Below the pieces are notes generated by a model. It was not told where the DNA came from, searched no databases, and worked only from the letters and a program-made list of their open reading frames with translations. Positions 7,064-8,350 of a stretch of 8,350 bases of DNA are shown here, piece by piece (within the stretch, counting starts at the first letter, position 1; each line of letters starts with the position of its first letter). The position numbers and the translations under genes are program-made. Source of the DNA: an uncultured Flavobacteriales bacterium (GTDB lineage Bacteria > Bacteroidota > Bacteroidia > Flavobacteriales > BACL11); contig CAJWUS010000057.1 of assembly GCA_913047525.1 (NCBI GenBank), forward strand, positions 1 to 8,350. Direction: 5' to 3'.

Positions 7064-8215
7064 TTGTATAATTTATCTTCCCATTTTCTTCCCATTGAAG
7101 ATGATTTGCTTGCAGAAAGCTGGCAAACCTCTCAGATTGGGCATTGTATAGCCAAACATACTTCTTCTGATTTTCCTGAAATAAGTAATGCAAAGATTGC
7201 TTTTTTCTCTGTTCCAGAATATGAAGGAACAGATAATAATGGCGATAATCATTCTGCAATCCGAGAAGAGTTTTATAGCTTGCATTTTGACATGCTTCCT
7301 CCTTTGGCTGATTTAGGGACTTTGCAATTAATGCCAACCAAAAAGGAATCCTTCAAACAAATTGAAAAAGTTTGTGCTTGCTTGCTTGAAAACGGAATCA
7401 TTCCTTTGATAATTGGTGGAGGACAAGATATTTCTTATGCCATCTATAAAGCCTATGTTTCAATTGGAAAAATCATTACTTTCACTTCTGTCGATAATGC
7501 TTTCGATTTAGGTACAGAAGAGGATAAAATTCATTCCCATTCCTATTTAAGCAAGATGATTGCTTATCAACCCAATCATTTGTTTAATTATTGCAATATT
7601 GGCTATCAGTCTTATTTTGAAAGCCCTGCTGCCATTGAAATGCTCGATAAAATTCATTTTGACACTTTTAGGCTAGGTTATGTAAAAGCCAATTTGTTTG
7701 AGGTAGAACCTCTTATGCGTAATACTGATTTTTTAAGTTTTGATTTATCGGCTATTACATCTTCTTATGTTTCTGCCAATGTGCATACTAGCCCCAATGG
7801 CTTTGATGGAGCCGAAAGTTGTAGTATTATGCGTTATGCTGGTTTGAGCGATAAAGTTACCTCTTGTGGTATTTTTGAATACCACAGGGAGTTAGATTTA
7901 GGGAATCAAACAGCAAAACTAATGGCGCAAATGTTTTGGTATTTTTTGGATGGCTTTAAGCAAAGAAAAAACGAATTAAATCCTAACCTAAATGAATGCA
8001 CAAAATACACTGTTTCTTTTGATGACGGAGTGAATGAGGTGGTGTTTTATAAAAGCAATAAAACCGGAAGGTGGTGGATTGGTGTTCCTTTTTACACTTC
8101 TGAAAAAGAAAAAAAAGATAATTACTTTGTAGCTTGTTCCTACCGAGATTATGAGCAATCTAATCAAGGAGAACCACCAGAAAGGTGGATAAAAACTTAC
8201 CAAAAGCTGAATTAA
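7064..8215 (+). CDS. Arginase/formimidoylglutamase-family protein with degenerate metal site
   Basis: This is a 383-residue member of the ureohydrolase fold. Family marks are L-I-I-G-G-G-Q-D-I-S-Y (115-125), V-D-N-A-F-D-L-G (143-150) and S-F-D-L-S-A-I (225-231). In active arginases, agmatinases and formimidoylglutamases these positions read G-G-x-H, D-A-H-x-D and S-x-D-x-D. Here the first His is Gln121, the middle His is Ala146 and the second Asp of the last motif is Ser229, while Asp144, Asp148 and Asp227 remain. The usual binuclear Mn site is therefore probably lost or changed. An extra C-terminal segment (about 312-383) contains G-R-W-W-I-G-V-P-F (335-343). The only start near the N-terminus is TTG at 7064; the first in-frame ATG (7292) would remove 76 residues. 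It probably shares the topA transcript. Databases often call such proteins formimidoylglutamase, but there is no hut gene here. Confidence 0.88.
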   Translation: MYNLSSHFLPIEDDLLAESWQTSQIGHCIAKHTSSDFPEISNAKIAFFSVPEYEGTDNNGDNHSAIREEFYSLHFDMLPPLADLGTLQLMPTKKESFKQIEKVCACLLENGIIPLIIGGGQDISYAIYKAYVSIGKIITFTSVDNAFDLGTEEDKIHSHSYLSKMIAYQPNHLFNYCNIGYQSYFESPAAIEMLDKIHFDTFRLGYVKANLFEVEPLMRNTDFLSFDLSAITSSYVSANVHTSPNGFDGAESCSIMRYAGLSDKVTSCGIFEYHRELDLGNQTAKLMAQMFWYFLDGFKQRKNELNPNLNECTKYTVSFDDGVNEVVFYKSNKTGRWWIGVPFYTSEKEKKDNYFVACSYRDYEQSNQGEPPERWIKTYQKLN

Positions 8216-8305
8216 ATATTTTTAGTTTCTTCTGATTTTTTACCTATTAAATAAAAAATGTCTATTTTAGCGGACGTAAAATTTATAAAAACGATAAAAT
8301 TGAAT

Positions 8306-8350
8306 ATGAGAAGAACGATATTATTTCTGTCTTTTTTGCTGATCCCAGGG
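8306..8350 (+). CDS. N-terminus of an exported protein, possibly GldK/PorK lipoprotein
   Basis: Fifteen codons are visible: two arginines after the Met, then a run of hydrophobic residues (I-L-F-L-S-F-L-L-I-P), the beginning of a signal peptide, probably of a lipoprotein although the lipobox lies beyond the edge. An in-frame ATG at 8258 would add 16 residues, but the first Met of the signal-like segment at 8306 is more natural. In flavobacteria, as I recall, topA and this arginase-like gene are followed by gldK-gldL-gldM-gldN, the core of type IX secretion and gliding motility. GldK is a lipoprotein that fits this start. The name is inferred from context only, so no symbol is given. The 90 bases upstream show no clear promoter; TATTTTAG at 8263-8270 is a weak -7 candidate. 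Confidence 0.45.
   Translation, partial: MRRTILFLSFLLIPG

Noticed and set aside
6975..7337. Open frame of 120 codons on the minus strand across the topA/arginase-like junction
   Set aside because: It lies antisense to two intact coding regions and shows no domain signature or promoter.
8109..8116. A8 run in the arginase-like gene as a phase-variation or frameshift tract
   Set aside because: Lys-rich A runs are common in AT-rich coding DNA, the frame is intact through it, and it falls in a probable surface loop.

Overview
The window is AT-rich DNA that most resembles a Bacteroidota (Flavobacteriia/Cytophagia/Sphingobacteriia-like) chromosome. The evidence is the gene order, the near absence of Shine-Dalgarno sequences (A-rich leaders precede the starts), a promoter that matches the Bacteroidota -33 TTG / -7 TAnnTTTG consensus, and protein families typical of that phylum. 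These include a MiaB with an internal insertion, an LptE beginning C-G-F-Y-S-F, a TopA without zinc ribbons, and an arginase-like protein with altered metal-site motifs. There is no mobile element, CRISPR array, tRNA or rRNA. All genes look intact except for two cut by the window edges.

Left half, minus strand (4563 down to 1): a tightly packed operon reads miaB, a sigma-54 activator (AAA+ plus Fis-type HTH), lptE, a TPR-like protein and secG. After a gap of about 100 bp come groES and the first codons of groEL. Junctions are 2 bp, TAATG overlap, TAATG overlap and 1 bp, so translational coupling is likely from miaB to secG. The groES gap carries a near-consensus sigma-54 (-24/-12) promoter reading towards groES. 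The cluster therefore encodes a sigma-54 activator and also holds a candidate sigma-54 target, which is the most interesting regulatory signal here.

Middle (4564-4741): a divergent intergenic region between miaB and topA. It has a good Bacteroidota promoter for miaB, a weaker one for topA, a perfect 20-bp AT palindrome and two copies of the 9-mer AAACTGACA.

Right half, plus strand: topA (DNA topoisomerase I) is followed by an arginase/formimidoylglutamase-family gene that opens in the same reading frame just after the topA stop and seems to use a TTG start. Its metal-ligand motifs are changed at several positions, so it may be a pseudoenzyme or have a different activity. At the right edge a new reading frame begins with a signal-peptide-like N-terminus. 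From the usual flavobacterial neighbourhood (topA, arginase-like, gldK) it may be gldK/porK of gliding motility and type IX secretion, but only 15 codons are visible.

Functionally the window groups housekeeping genes for tRNA modification, LPS export, Sec export, chaperonin folding and DNA supercoiling. Its open questions are the sigma-54 control of the chaperonin operon and the role of the arginase-like protein.
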